Origin: Labrenzia sp. CE80
GTDB taxonomy: Bacteria > Pseudomonadota > Alphaproteobacteria > Rhizobiales > Stappiaceae
DNA: 64,000 nt
Direction of reading: 5' to 3'
NCBI RefSeq assembly: GCF_009650605.1
Contig: NZ_WAJT01000003.1
Coordinates: 62,001-126,000 of the forward strand
Positions 52,652 to 63,005 of this stretch are shown piece by piece. How positions within the stretch are numbered: position 1 is the first letter of the stretch; every line of letters starts with the position of its first letter. The translations under genes and the position numbers were made by a program. Below the pieces are notes generated by a model that worked only from the letters and a program-made list of their open reading frames with translations, was not told the origin of the DNA and ran no database searches.

Positions 52652-53296
52652 ATGAAACACAACAGCGACCCAAAATCAGCAATCGCGACCGGCGCCGGCG
52701 GGGTCCCTTCGGCCAGCCGCATGGCACGGGTTGTCGAGGCACTTGGCGACCGCTCCATCGTTCTCGTCGGCATCATGGGGTCCGGCAAGTCCACCGTGGG
52801 CCGCCGGCTCGCCCAGAAGCTCGGGCTCCGCTTCATCGATGCGGACACGGCAATCGAGCAAGCGGCCAACATGACGATAGCGGAAATTTTCGCCACCCAT
52901 GGCGAGCCTTACTTTCGAAGCGGCGAAGAGCGTGTCATCGCGCGGCTGCTGAAAGAAGGCCCCCAGGTTCTGGCCACCGGCGGTGGCGCCTTCATGAGTG
53001 ACGCGACCCGCAAGGCCATTTCGGAACACGGCATTTCCGTCTGGCTCAAGGCGGATCTCGACACGGTGATGACCCGCGTGCGCAAGAAAGCGACCCGTCC
53101 GCTGCTGCAAAACCCGGATCCGGACGGCACCATGAGAGAGCTTCTGACAACACGCGATCCGGTCTATGCGACCGCGGACCTGTCGGTCCATTCACGCGAA
53201 GTGCCCCATGAAGTGGTTATGGACGAGATCATCGAGGCACTTGCAACACGGCTTCTGGACGGCGATATCAACACCGGTCCGACACAAGACATCTGA
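52652..53296 (+). CDS. aroK: Shikimate kinase
   Basis: A 214-residue kinase phosphorylating shikimate in chorismate synthesis. The P-loop is VGIMGSGKSTVGRRLA (39-54), preceded by an N-terminal extension of about 30 residues usual in rhizobia. Later motifs are FIDADTAIEQ (Asp of the shikimate site), FRSGEERVI and LATGGGAFM, and the LID with RPLLQNPDPDG. Nine bases separate it from aroB. Start ATG 52652 is the first of the frame. Confidence 0.95.
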   Translation: MKHNSDPKSAIATGAGGVPSASRMARVVEALGDRSIVLVGIMGSGKSTVGRRLAQKLGLRFIDADTAIEQAANMTIAEIFATHGEPYFRSGEERVIARLLKEGPQVLATGGGAFMSDATRKAISEHGISVWLKADLDTVMTRVRKKATRPLLQNPDPDGTMRELLTTRDPVYATADLSVHSREVPHEVVMDEIIEALATRLLDGDINTGPTQDI

Positions 53297-53305
53297 AGGC
53301 AATAC

Positions 53306-54454
53306 ATGACTGACACGCCCGCCTCTGCCGATCTCGACGCTGAACGTTTTCAAACCGTTCGCGTAGATCTGGGCAGCCGCAGTTATGACATCGTCATTGG
53401 CCGCGGCCTGCTACAGGAAGCCGGTGCGCGTATCGCAGCCGCCAAACCGGGCGCGCGCCTTGCCGTCATTACGGATGAAACCGTTGCGAAGCTTCACCTG
53501 GAGGCCTTCAGCAAGGGCCTGTCAGAGGCCGGGCTTGACCACGTGGTTTTGAAGGTTCCTGCCGGCGAGGCCTCCAAGCGGTTCGAACTCTTCGAACGTC
53601 TTTGCGATGATGTCCTGGCGGCCCGTCTCGAACGTGGCGACGCTATCGTCGCGCTGGGCGGCGGTGTTGTCGGAGATCTCGCCGGTTTCGTTGCCGCTTC
53701 CGTGCGCCGGGGAATGAGCTTCATCCAGGTTCCAACAACGCTTCTGGCGCAGGTCGACAGCTCCGTTGGCGGCAAGACCGGCATCAACTCGCGCCATGGC
53801 AAGAACCTGATCGGCGCGTTCCATCAGCCGGATCTCGTTTTGGCAGACACGGCCATTCTGGACACGCTGCCCCTGCGCGATTTCCGAGCCGGATATGCCG
53901 AAGTCGCAAAATACGGACTGCTCGGCGACGAGCCCTTCTTCATCTGGCTGGAAGACAACTGGCAAGCCGTCTTTGCCGGGGGCCCGGAGCGGGATGAAGC
54001 TGTCGCGCGGTCGTGCCAGGCCAAGGCCGATGTGGTCGCCGAAGACGAACATGAAGCAGGCCGCCGAGCGCTTCTCAATCTGGGCCACACCTTCGGTCAT
54101 TCCCTGGAGTCTGCGGTTTCCTACGAAACCGAAAGACTGGTTCACGGCGAAGGTGTCTCGATCGGCATGATGCTGGCGCATGAGTTCTCGCAGCGCCTCG
54201 ACCTGATCGGACAGGACACCGTCGACAGGATCGAAGCGCACCTGAGTGCTGTCGGTCTGCCCATCAGGATTTCAGACATCCCGGGCCAAATGCCGCCAGC
54301 CGATACCTTGATGGACATCATTGCCCAGGACAAGAAGGTCAGCCGCGGCAGCCTGACGTTCATCCTCACGCGCGGGATCGGACAGTCCTTTGTCGAAAAG
54401 GGCGTCGACCCCGCCACCGTATGCGACTTCCTGACGGAGAAGCTGACCCGATGA
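53306..54454 (+). CDS. aroB: 3-dehydroquinate synthase
   Basis: A 382-residue zinc/NAD enzyme making 3-dehydroquinate from DAHP. Motifs are PAGEASKRFELFERL, ALGGGVVGDLAGFVAASVRRG, VPTTLLAQVDSSVGGKTGINSRHGKNLIGAFHQP and the zinc-ligand HTFGHSLES with HGEGVSIGM. aroK-aroB-CNNM genes are overlapping or nearly so; the CNNM start overlaps the aroB stop by four bases, so all three are one operon. Confidence 0.97.
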   Translation: MTDTPASADLDAERFQTVRVDLGSRSYDIVIGRGLLQEAGARIAAAKPGARLAVITDETVAKLHLEAFSKGLSEAGLDHVVLKVPAGEASKRFELFERLCDDVLAARLERGDAIVALGGGVVGDLAGFVAASVRRGMSFIQVPTTLLAQVDSSVGGKTGINSRHGKNLIGAFHQPDLVLADTAILDTLPLRDFRAGYAEVAKYGLLGDEPFFIWLEDNWQAVFAGGPERDEAVARSCQAKADVVAEDEHEAGRRALLNLGHTFGHSLESAVSYETERLVHGEGVSIGMMLAHEFSQRLDLIGQDTVDRIEAHLSAVGLPIRISDIPGQMPPADTLMDIIAQDKKVSRGSLTFILTRGIGQSFVEKGVDPATVCDFLTEKLTR

Positions 54455-55785
54455 CCGATCTGACCCTCTGGCTGGCAATCGCGGCTATTATTGTGCTGTT
54501 GTTTCTCTCGGGCTTCTTTTCAGGCTCAGAAACGGCCTTAACCGCCGCCTCCCGTGCCCGCATGCACCAGATGGAAAAGAGCGGCGACAAGCGCGCCGGT
54601 CTGGTCGCTAGGCTCATTGCCGCCCGCGAACGCCTCATCGGGGCGCTTCTGCTTGGCAACAATCTGGTCAACATTCTGGCGTCCGCGCTGGCAACCACGG
54701 TCTTCCTCAACCTGTTTGGAGAGGCTGGCGTTGCCCTGGCAACGCTCGTCATGACCGCTTTGGTGCTGGTCTTCTCCGAGGTCATGCCAAAGACTTGGGC
54801 CATCTCCAACCCGGAACGCTTCGCCTTGGCCGTCGCGCCGATCGTGCGTGTCGTCGTGGCGATCTTCGGACCAATCGTAGCAGGCGTCGAAGTGATCGTC
54901 CGGCTCATGCTTCGCCTCGTCGGTGTTGATGTTCACGACGAGACCTGGGTGTTGTCCGCCCATGAAGAGCTGCGCGGCGCGGTCGACCTTCAGCACAAGG
55001 AAGGCGGCCTGGTGAAGGCCGAACGGGACCGTATCGGTGGTCTGCTTGATCTGGCGGAGCTGGAAGTCTCCGACGTCATGGTCCACCGGACCAACATGCT
55101 GGCCCTCAACGCTGACGACGACTTGCCGAAGCTTGTCGATGCCGCCCTTGCCTCGCCCTATACCCGCTTGCCTCTCTGGCGGGGCGAAACCGACAATTTT
55201 GTAGGTGTTCTTCACGCGAAGGACCTGCTGCGCGCGCTTCATGCCGCCGGCGGCGACAGTGAAAAGCTGGACATAGAGCAGATCATCACGCCAACCTGGT
55301 TCGTGCCGGACACAACTTCGCTTCAGGACCAGCTCAACGCCTTCCTGCGCCACAAGTCGCATTTCGCCCTCGTTGTCGACGAGTATGGCGAGGTAATGGG
55401 CCTGGTCACGCTAGAAGACATTCTGGAAGAGATTGTCGGCGAGATCGCTGATGAGCACGACGTGGAGCTGGAAGGCGTGCGGCCTCAGGCCGACGGGTCC
55501 GTCGTCGTGGATGGCTCCGTACCGATCCGGGACCTCAACCGGGCAACGGACTGGTCATTGCCTGACGAAGAGGCGACGACGATTGCGGGCCTCGTAATCC
55601 ATGAAGCCCGGATGATCCCGGACGAACGCCAGATTTTCACTTTCCACGGCTTCAGGTTTACAGTGCTGCGACGTGAGCGCAACCGCGTCACGCGCCTGCG
55701 CATTATGCCGCTCGGTCAACAGGTAAGACAAGTTCCACCCGCAATCGCTGCAAGTCCGCAAACACCGACAATCGCTGGATCGTAG
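54451..55785 (+). CDS. CNNM/CorC-type transporter-associated protein (HlyC/CorC family)
   Basis: A 444-residue membrane protein: an N-terminal DUF21 domain with three or four helices (about 5-170; LFLSGFFSGSETALTAASRARMHQME, LLLGNNLVNILASALAT), two CBS repeats (about 200-320), and a CorC_HlyC C-terminal domain ending LRIMPLGQQV. CNNM proteins transport or sense divalent cations, chiefly magnesium. Translationally coupled to aroB through ATGA. In Hyphomicrobiales this gene is regularly linked to aroB and followed by bolA. Confidence 0.92.
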   Translation: MTDLTLWLAIAAIIVLLFLSGFFSGSETALTAASRARMHQMEKSGDKRAGLVARLIAARERLIGALLLGNNLVNILASALATTVFLNLFGEAGVALATLVMTALVLVFSEVMPKTWAISNPERFALAVAPIVRVVVAIFGPIVAGVEVIVRLMLRLVGVDVHDETWVLSAHEELRGAVDLQHKEGGLVKAERDRIGGLLDLAELEVSDVMVHRTNMLALNADDDLPKLVDAALASPYTRLPLWRGETDNFVGVLHAKDLLRALHAAGGDSEKLDIEQIITPTWFVPDTTSLQDQLNAFLRHKSHFALVVDEYGEVMGLVTLEDILEEIVGEIADEHDVELEGVRPQADGSVVVDGSVPIRDLNRATDWSLPDEEATTIAGLVIHEARMIPDERQIFTFHGFRFTVLRRERNRVTRLRIMPLGQQVRQVPPAIAASPQTPTIAGS

Positions 55786-55814
55786 GCAGCCTAAAGCGGC
55801 GGCTTATTGCGCCC

Positions 55815-56117
55815 TCAGGACGTGCCGGAAATGCGCGCGGCGCGCGGATCTGGGTCTTCAGGTGCGCGGACCTCGATTGCCAGAGCATGGACGCTAGCCG
55901 CCAGTTCATCGGCGAGCTGCTCATTGATGGCGCGATGCCGGTTCACCCGGCTCATGCCGGAAAAGGCTTCTGAAACGATACGGACGCGAAAGTGCGTTTC
56001 GCCACCTTCTCGCCAGCCACCATGGCCTTTGTGCTTGTCGGATTCGTCAATGACATCCAGAGAGACTGGCGCAAATGCCTGACTCAGTTTATCGATGATA
56101 GTCTCTTTCATGCTCAT
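55815..56117 (-). CDS. bolA: BolA family protein
   Basis: A 100-residue BolA, a class-II KH-fold partner of monothiol glutaredoxin in iron-sulfur and iron regulation. It shows IIDKLSQAFAPVSLDVIDES and the characteristic HKGHGGWREGGETHFRVRIVSEAFSGMSRVNRHRAINEQL, with the cluster-ligand histidine. Start ATG 56117 or 56111. It is convergent with the CNNM gene and divergent from the J-domain gene, the standard neighbourhood in rhizobia. Confidence 0.93.
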   Translation of the reverse strand: MSMKETIIDKLSQAFAPVSLDVIDESDKHKGHGGWREGGETHFRVRIVSEAFSGMSRVNRHRAINEQLADELAASVHALAIEVRAPEDPDPRAARISGTS

Positions 56118-56293
56118 GGCAGCTTTTTCGCCCCGCCTCATGTTTTCGTCAAGACGGATCCTGTAGAATGCATCCCGCTTCGCCGCTCACAGCCGCACGA
56201 AAATGTCGCATTCGAAAATTTGCTTGCCGCAGCCCACAATTTGCATCATCGCAAAGCTTGTTCCCGCCCTCAGCTCTGACCATAATCTAGCTT

Positions 56294-56884
56294 ATGAAAC
56301 TGGACTCAAAAATCTTCGACAGCATCCGCGTGAAGCCCGACAAGGAGAAGGCGCAGGAGGAGACACATCCTTCCTGCGATCATCCCGGGTGCAAACGTCC
56401 CGGCACCCATCGCGCACCCAAGGGTCGCGACCGGGAAGGCCAATATTTCAATTTCTGCGTCGACCACGTGCGGGAATACAACAAGTCGTACAACTATTTT
56501 TCCGGCATGCAGGACGACGACGTCCGCAGCTATCAAAAGGACTCGATGACCGGCCACCGCCCCACCTGGAAGATGGGCGTCAACCGTCAGGCAGCCGATG
56601 GTCCCGATGGACTTGATCCGCGGGCAGCAGCGCGCGCAAATGCGCAGCGCCGAGCGTCCGAAACCCGACAACCGCGACAGCGCAAGCTGCTGGCTCTTGA
56701 AAAGCGCTCGCTGGAGGTGCTCAATCTGGGACCAAATGCCCGTGGCGCTGAAATCAAGACTCGCTATAAAGAACTTGTGAAATTAAACCACCCGGATGCC
56801 AACGGCGGTGATCGATCATCAGAAGATCGTCTTCGAGAGATCATCCAAGCCTACAATGTCCTGAAAAAGGCTGGCTTCCTTTAG
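56294..56884 (+). CDS. J domain-containing (DnaJ-class) protein
   Basis: A 196-residue protein with a C-terminal J domain: [46 protein letters not shown], including the HPD tripeptide that stimulates DnaK ATPase. The N-terminal 130 residues contain a possible metal-binding cluster ([18 protein letters not shown], then FCVDHV), which may bind a client or zinc. It lies 76 bases before cobS and is usually next to bolA in these genomes. Not the housekeeping DnaJ. Confidence 0.88.
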   Translation: MKLDSKIFDSIRVKPDKEKAQEETHPSCDHPGCKRPGTHRAPKGRDREGQYFNFCVDHVREYNKSYNYFSGMQDDDVRSYQKDSMTGHRPTWKMGVNRQAADGPDGLDPRAAARANAQRRASETRQPRQRKLLALEKRSLEVLNLGPNARGAEIKTRYKELVKLNHPDANGGDRSSEDRLREIIQAYNVLKKAGFL

Positions 56885-56960
56885 GTCGCGACCTAGTCTG
56901 CATTTCCTGCAGATTTTCCCAAAACACCCCACCCGGCACGGCCGAGGCAGCGGAGGACCG

Positions 56961-57947
56961 ATGACTGAGATGACGAACGCGGCTGCGAGCACGCCGGATA
57001 CAGAAGTTTCCGTGGAAGAGGTCTTTGGCTTCAAGACCGACCTCAGGGTTCCGGCTTTCTCAACCCCGTCCGAACATGTGCCGGAGGCCGATCCAGACTA
57101 TCTCTTCGACCGTGCGACGACCCTCGCCATCCTGGCCGGGTTTGCGCACAATCGCCGCGTCATGGTCTCGGGCTATCACGGCACGGGTAAGTCGACCCAC
57201 ATCGAGCAGGTCGCATCCCGCCTGAACTGGCCATGTATCCGCGTCAATCTGGACAGCCACATTTCCCGTATCGATCTGGTCGGCAAGGACGCCATCGTCA
57301 TCAAGGACGGCCAGCAGGTGACCGAATTCAAGGACGGCATCCTGCCCTGGGCCTATCAGCGCAACATCGCGCTTGTGTTCGATGAATATGATGCCGGCCG
57401 CCCGGACGTGATGTTCGTGATCCAGCGTATCTTGGAATCCTCCGGCCGCCTGACCTTGCTCGACCAGTCGCGTGTAATCCACCCGCACCCGGCATTCCGC
57501 CTGTTCGCCACGGCTAACACCATCGGCCTGGGCGACACCTCGGGCCTCTACCACGGCACCCAGCAGATCAACCAGGCGCAGATGGACCGCTGGTCCATCG
57601 TCACCACGCTCAACTATCTGCCGCACGACAATGAAGTCGACATTATCCTGTCCAAGGCCAAGCACTACCAGGGCGCTGAAGGCCGGGCGACCGTTTCCAA
57701 GATGGTCCGCCTCGCGGACATGACGCGAAACGCCTTTATCAATGGCGACCTGTCGACCGTCATGAGCCCGCGTACGGTCATCACCTGGGCCGAGAATGCT
57801 GAAATTTTCGGCGACATCGGCTTCGCCTTCCGGCTGACCTTCCTCAACAAGTGCGATGACATGGAACAGGCGCTGGTCGCCGAATTCTACCAGCGCTGCT
57901 TCGGTGAAGAGCTGCCGGAATCCTCCGCCAACATCGTAATGAGCTGA
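56961..57947 (+). CDS. cobS: Cobaltochelatase subunit CobS
   Basis: A 328-residue AAA+ ATPase. CobS, CobT and CobN insert cobalt into hydrogenobyrinate a,c-diamide in the aerobic B12 route. Walker A is [10 protein letters not shown] (70-79), Walker B is [10 protein letters not shown], and the sensor segment [19 protein letters not shown] follows. Start ATG 56961. Seven bases separate it from cobT. cobN is not in the window, as in other rhizobia. Confidence 0.96.
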   Translation: MTEMTNAAASTPDTEVSVEEVFGFKTDLRVPAFSTPSEHVPEADPDYLFDRATTLAILAGFAHNRRVMVSGYHGTGKSTHIEQVASRLNWPCIRVNLDSHISRIDLVGKDAIVIKDGQQVTEFKDGILPWAYQRNIALVFDEYDAGRPDVMFVIQRILESSGRLTLLDQSRVIHPHPAFRLFATANTIGLGDTSGLYHGTQQINQAQMDRWSIVTTLNYLPHDNEVDIILSKAKHYQGAEGRATVSKMVRLADMTRNAFINGDLSTVMSPRTVITWAENAEIFGDIGFAFRLTFLNKCDDMEQALVAEFYQRCFGEELPESSANIVMS

Positions 57948-57954
57948 GGATCGC

Positions 57955-59868
57955 ATGGCAGGGCCGGGCAGCAACTCAAATCCAAGCGGCAAGTCGACGC
58001 CGTCGACGGAACCGTTCAAGCAATCGGTTACCGGAACAATCCGGGCGATTGCCGGTGAGCCGGAGCTGGAGATCATCTTCTCCGGCGACCGTCCCGGACT
58101 GTCCGGAGCAACCGCGCGTCTGCCTGAGCCATCTCGCAAACCAACGGCCGGTGAAGTTGCGGTGACCCGCGGCCTTGGCGATTCAATGGCCCTGAAGATT
58201 GCTTGCCACGATGCCAAACTGCACGCCCGCAGGGCACCTTCCGGTCCCGAAGCCCGCGCCATCTTCGAGGCCGTCGAACAGGCCCGTTGCGATGCCGTTG
58301 GGTCAATCCGCATGGAAGGTGTGGCAGACAACATCTCCGCCATGCTCGACGACCGCTACAAGAAGGCCAATGCACCCGAAGTGGTGAGCCGGGAGGAAGC
58401 GCCGCTTCAGGACGCCATCGCCTTGATGGTCCGCGAGCGCCTGACCGGCGCACCGCCGCCGCCGAGCGCTACCAAACTGGTCGATATGTGGCGTGGCTGG
58501 ATCGAGGAAAAGGCCGGCAAGGACCTCGATCTTCTGACCACACGCGTTGAAGATCAGGAAAGCTTTGCCAAACAGGTCCATCAACTGCTGACTTCCCTCG
58601 AAATGGCCGATGAAATCGGCGATCAGGATCAAGATGACGATCCGAACCAGAGCGAGGATGAAGGCAACAACGACGAGGCTGAAGCCGGCGGTGACAGCGA
58701 AGAGGACACCGGCGAACAGGAAGCGGCTCCCCAGGAAATGGAGATGTCGGGAGAAGAACAGGACGCGGGCGAGCAAGATGCTGCCGACAGCGAAATGGAA
58801 GACTTCTCAGAAGACGATATGGCCGACGCCTCGGAAGACGCTGGCGAAAGCGATCGGCAGGACATGCCGTTCTCCAACCGCGCGCCCACGTCCGACTACA
58901 AGGTCTTCACCACCCAGTTCGACGAGACGGTCACTGCAGAAGACCTCTGCGACATCGCGGAACTGGACCGGTTGCGCGGCTTCCTCGACAAGCAGCTGAC
59001 CAACCTTCAAGGCGCAGTTGCACGACTTGCAAACCGCTTGCAGCGCAAGTTGATGGCACAGCAGAACCGTTCCTGGGATTTCGACCTGGAAGAGGGTATC
59101 CTCGACACCGCGCGTCTGACTCGCGCGGTCACCGACCCGACGGCCCCACTCGCCTTCAAGCAGGAGCGAGACACGAACTTCCGCGACACAGTCGTCACGC
59201 TACTGATCGACAACTCCGGCTCCATGCGCGGTCGGCCAATCACCGTGGCCGCCACCTGCGCCGACATCCTCGCCCGCACCCTTGAGCGCTGCGGCGTCAA
59301 GGTGGAGATCCTCGGCTTCACCACAAAAGCGTGGAAGGGCGGACAATCCCGGGAAGCCTGGCTTGGCGCCGGCAAACCCGCAACGCCCGGACGTTTGAAT
59401 GATCTGCGCCACATCATCTACAAATCCGCCGACGCCCCCTGGCGCCGATCGCGCCGCAACCTTGGCCTGATGATGCGAGAAGGGTTGCTTAAGGAAAACA
59501 TCGACGGCGAAGCCCTGACTTGGGCTCACGAGCGTCTTCTGGGTCGCCCGGAACAACGCCGCATCCTCATGATGATTTCCGACGGCGCACCGGTCGATGA
59601 TTGCACCTTGTCGGTCAATCCGGGCAACTATCTCGAGCGCCACCTGCGTCATGTCATCGAGGAAATTGAAGGCCGTTCTCCAGTCGAGCTGATTGCAATC
59701 GGCATCGGCCACGATGTGACCCGCTATTACAAGCGCGCCGTGACAATTGTCGATGCCGAGGAACTGGCCGGTGCGATGACGGATCAGTTGGCTGATCTCT
59801 TTGACGACGAGGTTCCCGAGGCGCCAGTGCGCGGCCGAAGAAAAAAACGCGCCGGAGGACGGCGCTGA
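57955..59868 (+). CDS. cobT: Cobaltochelatase subunit CobT
   Basis: A 637-residue MoxR-VWA partner of CobS. After an N-terminal helical domain there is a highly acidic linker (about 220-300, [27 protein letters not shown] runs) and a C-terminal von Willebrand A domain whose MIDAS is [11 protein letters not shown], with a DGAPVDD later. The last residues are basic ([12 protein letters not shown]). It overlaps the next gene by one base. The acidic low-complexity stretch is normal for CobT. Confidence 0.95.
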   Translation: MAGPGSNSNPSGKSTPSTEPFKQSVTGTIRAIAGEPELEIIFSGDRPGLSGATARLPEPSRKPTAGEVAVTRGLGDSMALKIACHDAKLHARRAPSGPEARAIFEAVEQARCDAVGSIRMEGVADNISAMLDDRYKKANAPEVVSREEAPLQDAIALMVRERLTGAPPPPSATKLVDMWRGWIEEKAGKDLDLLTTRVEDQESFAKQVHQLLTSLEMADEIGDQDQDDDPNQSEDEGNNDEAEAGGDSEEDTGEQEAAPQEMEMSGEEQDAGEQDAADSEMEDFSEDDMADASEDAGESDRQDMPFSNRAPTSDYKVFTTQFDETVTAEDLCDIAELDRLRGFLDKQLTNLQGAVARLANRLQRKLMAQQNRSWDFDLEEGILDTARLTRAVTDPTAPLAFKQERDTNFRDTVVTLLIDNSGSMRGRPITVAATCADILARTLERCGVKVEILGFTTKAWKGGQSREAWLGAGKPATPGRLNDLRHIIYKSADAPWRRSRRNLGLMMREGLLKENIDGEALTWAHERLLGRPEQRRILMMISDGAPVDDCTLSVNPGNYLERHLRHVIEEIEGRSPVELIAIGIGHDVTRYYKRAVTIVDAEELAGAMTDQLADLFDDEVPEAPVRGRRKKRAGGRR

Positions 59869-60908
59869 TGGCAGAAGGCGGCCGGCGCTTGCGTGCGCTC
59901 GCCGCCGCTGCGCTCGGCTGTTGTCTCCTGCTGCCATTCCCGGCTGCCGATGCCGAGAACTTGTCCCTTCTTGAGGCTGCCAAGCCTGTTCAAGTCAAGA
60001 CCAAACCCTTTAACCGTTTTCAGATCGGCCGGGACCTCCACACCTTCGGCCCGCTCACATTTCTGGGTGGACTGGAGTTGATTTCCGCCGATCGCAACGT
60101 CGGTGGCTTGTCAGGGCTTTTGAGCCTGGACAGCGGCAATCAGATCCTCGCCATCACGGACAACGGCCTCTGGTTCGCAGCCGACATCAAGCAGAGCCAG
60201 GACGGAACCCCGCTCGACGTCACAAATGCCCGTTACACGCCGATGCTCAACCGCAGCGGCAAGACCCTGCGTGCTGCCTGGCAGCACGACACGGAAGCCA
60301 TCGCTATCGATGGAGACAGCCTTCTGGTCACGGCGGAACGGGCCAACGACATCTTCCGCTTCCCCTGGCCGCTGACCACCGGCAAGGAACGGATGATCGA
60401 AGAGCTGGCAGTCTCGGCCCAGATAAAGGCATTGCGCGGCAGCAAGGGGCTTGAGGCCCTGGCCATGGCGCCTGATGGATCGCGCCTTCAGGGAACCGCT
60501 CTGGCCATTGCCGAGCGCGGCCCGAGCGGCAGCGACAGCATCCCCGCGTTTCTGCTCAAGGACGGTCATCAGGAGATGCTCTCGGTGGCACGGTCGGACC
60601 GCTATGACGTGACCGACGCAACCTTCCTCCCCTCTGGCGATCTGCTGCTGCTGGAACGGCGCTTTAATCTGCGCGATCTGGTCGGCATGCGCATACGTCT
60701 CATTCAGGACGCAAATATTCTGCCCGGTGCACGGCTTGAGGGGCAGGTCCTGCTGGAGGCCGACTACGGCTACCAGATCGACAATATGGAGGGCCTGGCC
60801 GTCCATCAGAGCGGAAGTGGTGACACGATCCTGACGCTATTGTCAGACAACAACCGGTCGCTCTTGCAAAGAACGCTACTGTTGCGCTTCAAAATGGATC
60901 GTCTCTGA
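59868..60908 (+). CDS. Exported phytase-like esterase protein
   Basis: A 346-residue secreted protein whose ATG shares one base with the cobT stop. Signal peptide about 1-29 (ends ADAENL). The esterase-like phytase propeller shows FGPLTFLGGLELISADRNVGGLSGLLSL, ILAITDNGLWFAADI, WQHDTEAIAIDGDSLLVTAERAND, KGLEALAMAPDG, DATFLPSGDLLLLERRF and YQIDNMEGLAVH. This is the second such protein in the window; the first (6.8-9.0 kb) is longer and has a Pho box. Coupling to cobT is probably an accident of packing. Confidence 0.85.
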   Translation: MAEGGRRLRALAAAALGCCLLLPFPAADAENLSLLEAAKPVQVKTKPFNRFQIGRDLHTFGPLTFLGGLELISADRNVGGLSGLLSLDSGNQILAITDNGLWFAADIKQSQDGTPLDVTNARYTPMLNRSGKTLRAAWQHDTEAIAIDGDSLLVTAERANDIFRFPWPLTTGKERMIEELAVSAQIKALRGSKGLEALAMAPDGSRLQGTALAIAERGPSGSDSIPAFLLKDGHQEMLSVARSDRYDVTDATFLPSGDLLLLERRFNLRDLVGMRIRLIQDANILPGARLEGQVLLEADYGYQIDNMEGLAVHQSGSGDTILTLLSDNNRSLLQRTLLLRFKMDRL

Positions 60909-60987
60909 AAGACCCCCTTTTCAAGATAGCTCCGCTGTTGAAAAATGGACGGACAACCTTGTTGGGCGCAAAGCTGGAGAAACCCGC

Positions 60988-61611
60988 ATGGAAACGATCA
61001 ATTATCCTTTGATTTTCAGCGTTGCCCTCCTCGCACTCGCCACGCCCGGACCGGCAACCTTGGCGATCGCGGGAACATCCATGGCGTCAGGGCGCAAATA
61101 CGGGTTGGCTCTTGCGTGCGGCATTTTATGCGGCTCGCTCACCTGGTCGATTGCGGCAGCTCTTGGACTGGCAACTTTGATGTTGACCCATGCATGGGTG
61201 CTGGAAATCGTTCGCTACATCGGCGCGGCATACCTGATGTTTCTAGCTCTCAAGTCGGCAAGGGCCGCTTTTTCCGCCGCTGAAAAGCAAGTCAATCCTA
61301 TTCAAGTACGTTCTTGTAGCTCTGCATTTCGCAGAGGATATGCCCTGAATCTTACCAACCCAAAGACCATCCTCTTCTTTGGATCGCTCTATTCCGTTGG
61401 CGTGCCATCCAACTCGAGTTTTGCCGAGCTTCTTCCCGTCATCGTGATGCTCGGCCTGATGAATGCAGCTGCGTTTTTGGCATATGGCTGGCTTTTCGCT
61501 GTTCCCACACTTCGGAGCGGCTATGCTCGTCTGCACCGCTGGTTCAATGGGTTGTTTGCGATTGTCTTCGGCGGTATTGGATTGCGCCTGCTGACCGCCC
61601 GCCTGATCTAA
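60988..61611 (+). CDS. LysE family amino-acid exporter
   Basis: A 207-residue six-helix translocator. The first helix and loop read LLALATPGPATLAIAGTSMASGRKYGLALACGILCGS, the LysE/RhtB signature, and NLTNPKTILFFGSLYS in the middle. It would export lysine, homoserine/threonine or related amino acids. Start ATG 60988 follows CTGGAGAAACC. Followed by a strong bidirectional terminator. Confidence 0.9.
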   Translation: METINYPLIFSVALLALATPGPATLAIAGTSMASGRKYGLALACGILCGSLTWSIAAALGLATLMLTHAWVLEIVRYIGAAYLMFLALKSARAAFSAAEKQVNPIQVRSCSSAFRRGYALNLTNPKTILFFGSLYSVGVPSNSSFAELLPVIVMLGLMNAAAFLAYGWLFAVPTLRSGYARLHRWFNGLFAIVFGGIGLRLLTARLI

Positions 61612-61627
61612 GAGCCCCGCAAACAAA

Positions 61628-61654
61628 AAAAGCCTCTCGAATCGAGAGGCTTTT
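61628..61654. terminator. Bidirectional terminator
   Basis: GCCTCTCG (61632-61639) and CGAGAGGC (61643-61650) with a 3-base loop, A-run before and TTTT after, between the convergent LysE and VUT genes. Confidence 0.9.
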
Positions 61655-61690
61655 CCGAAGTTCAAAAATTTGTGACGTCCGGCGTGGCGT

Positions 61691-62344
61691 TTATGCCGCA
61701 GATCCGTTCGGTTCTGGCTGCAGAAAGCTCAGAACAATCCGGTACGGCGCGAGAAGCGCAACGGCGACGAGGATCTTCACTGCGAAGTCACCCAGCGCCC
61801 AGGACACCCAACGCGGCGCCTCCAGCGCAAACACGCCAAACAGCGGCGCCACTTCTGCGGCGAAATCGTCGTGATATCCGAACGTGGCCGAGAAGATCGC
61901 GGCAAAAGCCAGAGAGAAGAACAGCACAGTGTCCACGATCGATCCCAGCAGGGAGGAAACAATCGGTGCTTTCCACCAGGTCGCACGGCGCAACCGGTCG
62001 AAGACGGTCACATCAAGTAGCTGAGCCACCAGAAACGCCGAACCCGAAGCAATTGCGATCCGCGGCGTGGCCAGCCAGATCGACAGCAGAACGGCGACCA
62101 GGAAACCAACAACCACAACGAACCGCGCGGCATTGGGCCCGAACCGGCGATTGGTCAGATCGGTCACCAGGAAAGCCGCGGGATAGGTAAAGGCACCCCA
62201 GGTCAGAATGTCGGCGAGATTGACCGCGCCAAACATTCCCTGAACCGGGAACTGAACCAGAAAATTGGAGGCGACAACGACAGACGCCATCGCGAGGGTC
62301 GCGATGGCGAGTCGGGCCACGGAGAAACTCCGGGAATCTGTCAT
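61691..62344 (-). CDS. VUT family queuosine-precursor transporter (YhhQ-like)
   Basis: A 217-residue membrane protein with about six helices. The VUT/YhhQ pattern is clear: VVASNFLVQFP, WGAFTYPAAFLVTDLTNRRFGPNAAR, FLVAQLLDVTVFDRLRR, and SSLLGSIVDTVLFFSLAF. These proteins import queuine or its precursors (preQ0, preQ1) for tRNA modification. Monocistronic, adjacent to rpmB on the same strand. Confidence 0.9.
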   Translation of the reverse strand: MTDSRSFSVARLAIATLAMASVVVASNFLVQFPVQGMFGAVNLADILTWGAFTYPAAFLVTDLTNRRFGPNAARFVVVVGFLVAVLLSIWLATPRIAIASGSAFLVAQLLDVTVFDRLRRATWWKAPIVSSLLGSIVDTVLFFSLAFAAIFSATFGYHDDFAAEVAPLFGVFALEAPRWVSWALGDFAVKILVAVALLAPYRIVLSFLQPEPNGSAA

Positions 62345-62372
62345 TTCTTTTAACCCATCAAAGGGAAGAGCG

Positions 62373-62669
62373 CTAGGCCGCGACTGCAGCAGCCTGCTGA
62401 CGCTTGATGCTTGTCTTGATCCGACGCGCCTTCAAGGAGAGCTGATCGGATGACGCCTTTGCAAGGTACGCATCAAGACCACCGCGGTGCTCAACAGAGC
62501 GCAGGGCATGCGCACTGATGCGCAGCTGAAATGACTCGCCCAGTGTCTCGCTCATCAGAGAAACGACGCACAGGTTCGGCAGGAAGCGGCGGCGGGAACG
62601 GTTGTTGGCGTGCGAGACGTTGTTACCCGTCATCACGTCTTTGCCGGAAAGTTCGCAACGGCGTGCCAT
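62373..62669 (-). CDS. rpmB: 50S ribosomal protein L28
   Basis: A 98-residue L28, a late-assembling large-subunit protein. It begins [33 protein letters not shown], the family signature, and is the longer alphaproteobacterial form with a C-terminal [18 protein letters not shown]. Start ATG 62669 follows AAAGGTGAT. Linkage to the DUF3108 gene (divergent) is conserved in Hyphomicrobiales. Confidence 0.97.
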   Translation of the reverse strand: MARRCELSGKDVMTGNNVSHANNRSRRRFLPNLCVVSLMSETLGESFQLRISAHALRSVEHRGGLDAYLAKASSDQLSLKARRIKTSIKRQQAAAVAA

Positions 62670-63005
62670 GATATCACCTTTTATCTTTTGGCCGGCCCAC
62701 GAAACGGACCCGGCAGTTGCAACCGGAAGGGAGCGGACCTGAGGCCCGGCTACGCATCTCCGGCTTTGTACGGAAAAAGTTGGCCTGCTATACTGACCAA
62801 GCACGCTATCGTCAAGGCTTCAAAACGCGCGGAATGCGATTCCGTGGTTTTCCGACACGTTCACGTGCTACGTTAACGACTGAGTTACCATACGCACGAA
62901 CAATTGGCACGTCCGCTTCAGGTGATTTGCGCAAGCAATTTTCCGCAGGGGCAACAGCGCGGGGGCGCAAGATCGTCGTCAACTCCGACGGCGTGGAGGT
63001 TTGAA
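62670..63005. other. Divergent rpmB-DUF3108 region
   Basis: 336 bases holding the promoters of both genes. I find no gene and no strong palindrome. Confidence 0.5.

Noticed and set aside
56885..56960. Possible cobalamin riboswitch before cobS
   Set aside because: The gap is 76 bases, too short, and shows no B12-box.
57060..58343. 427-codon minus-strand frame across cobS and cobT
   Set aside because: Antisense to two clearly conserved genes, composition typical of shadow frames.
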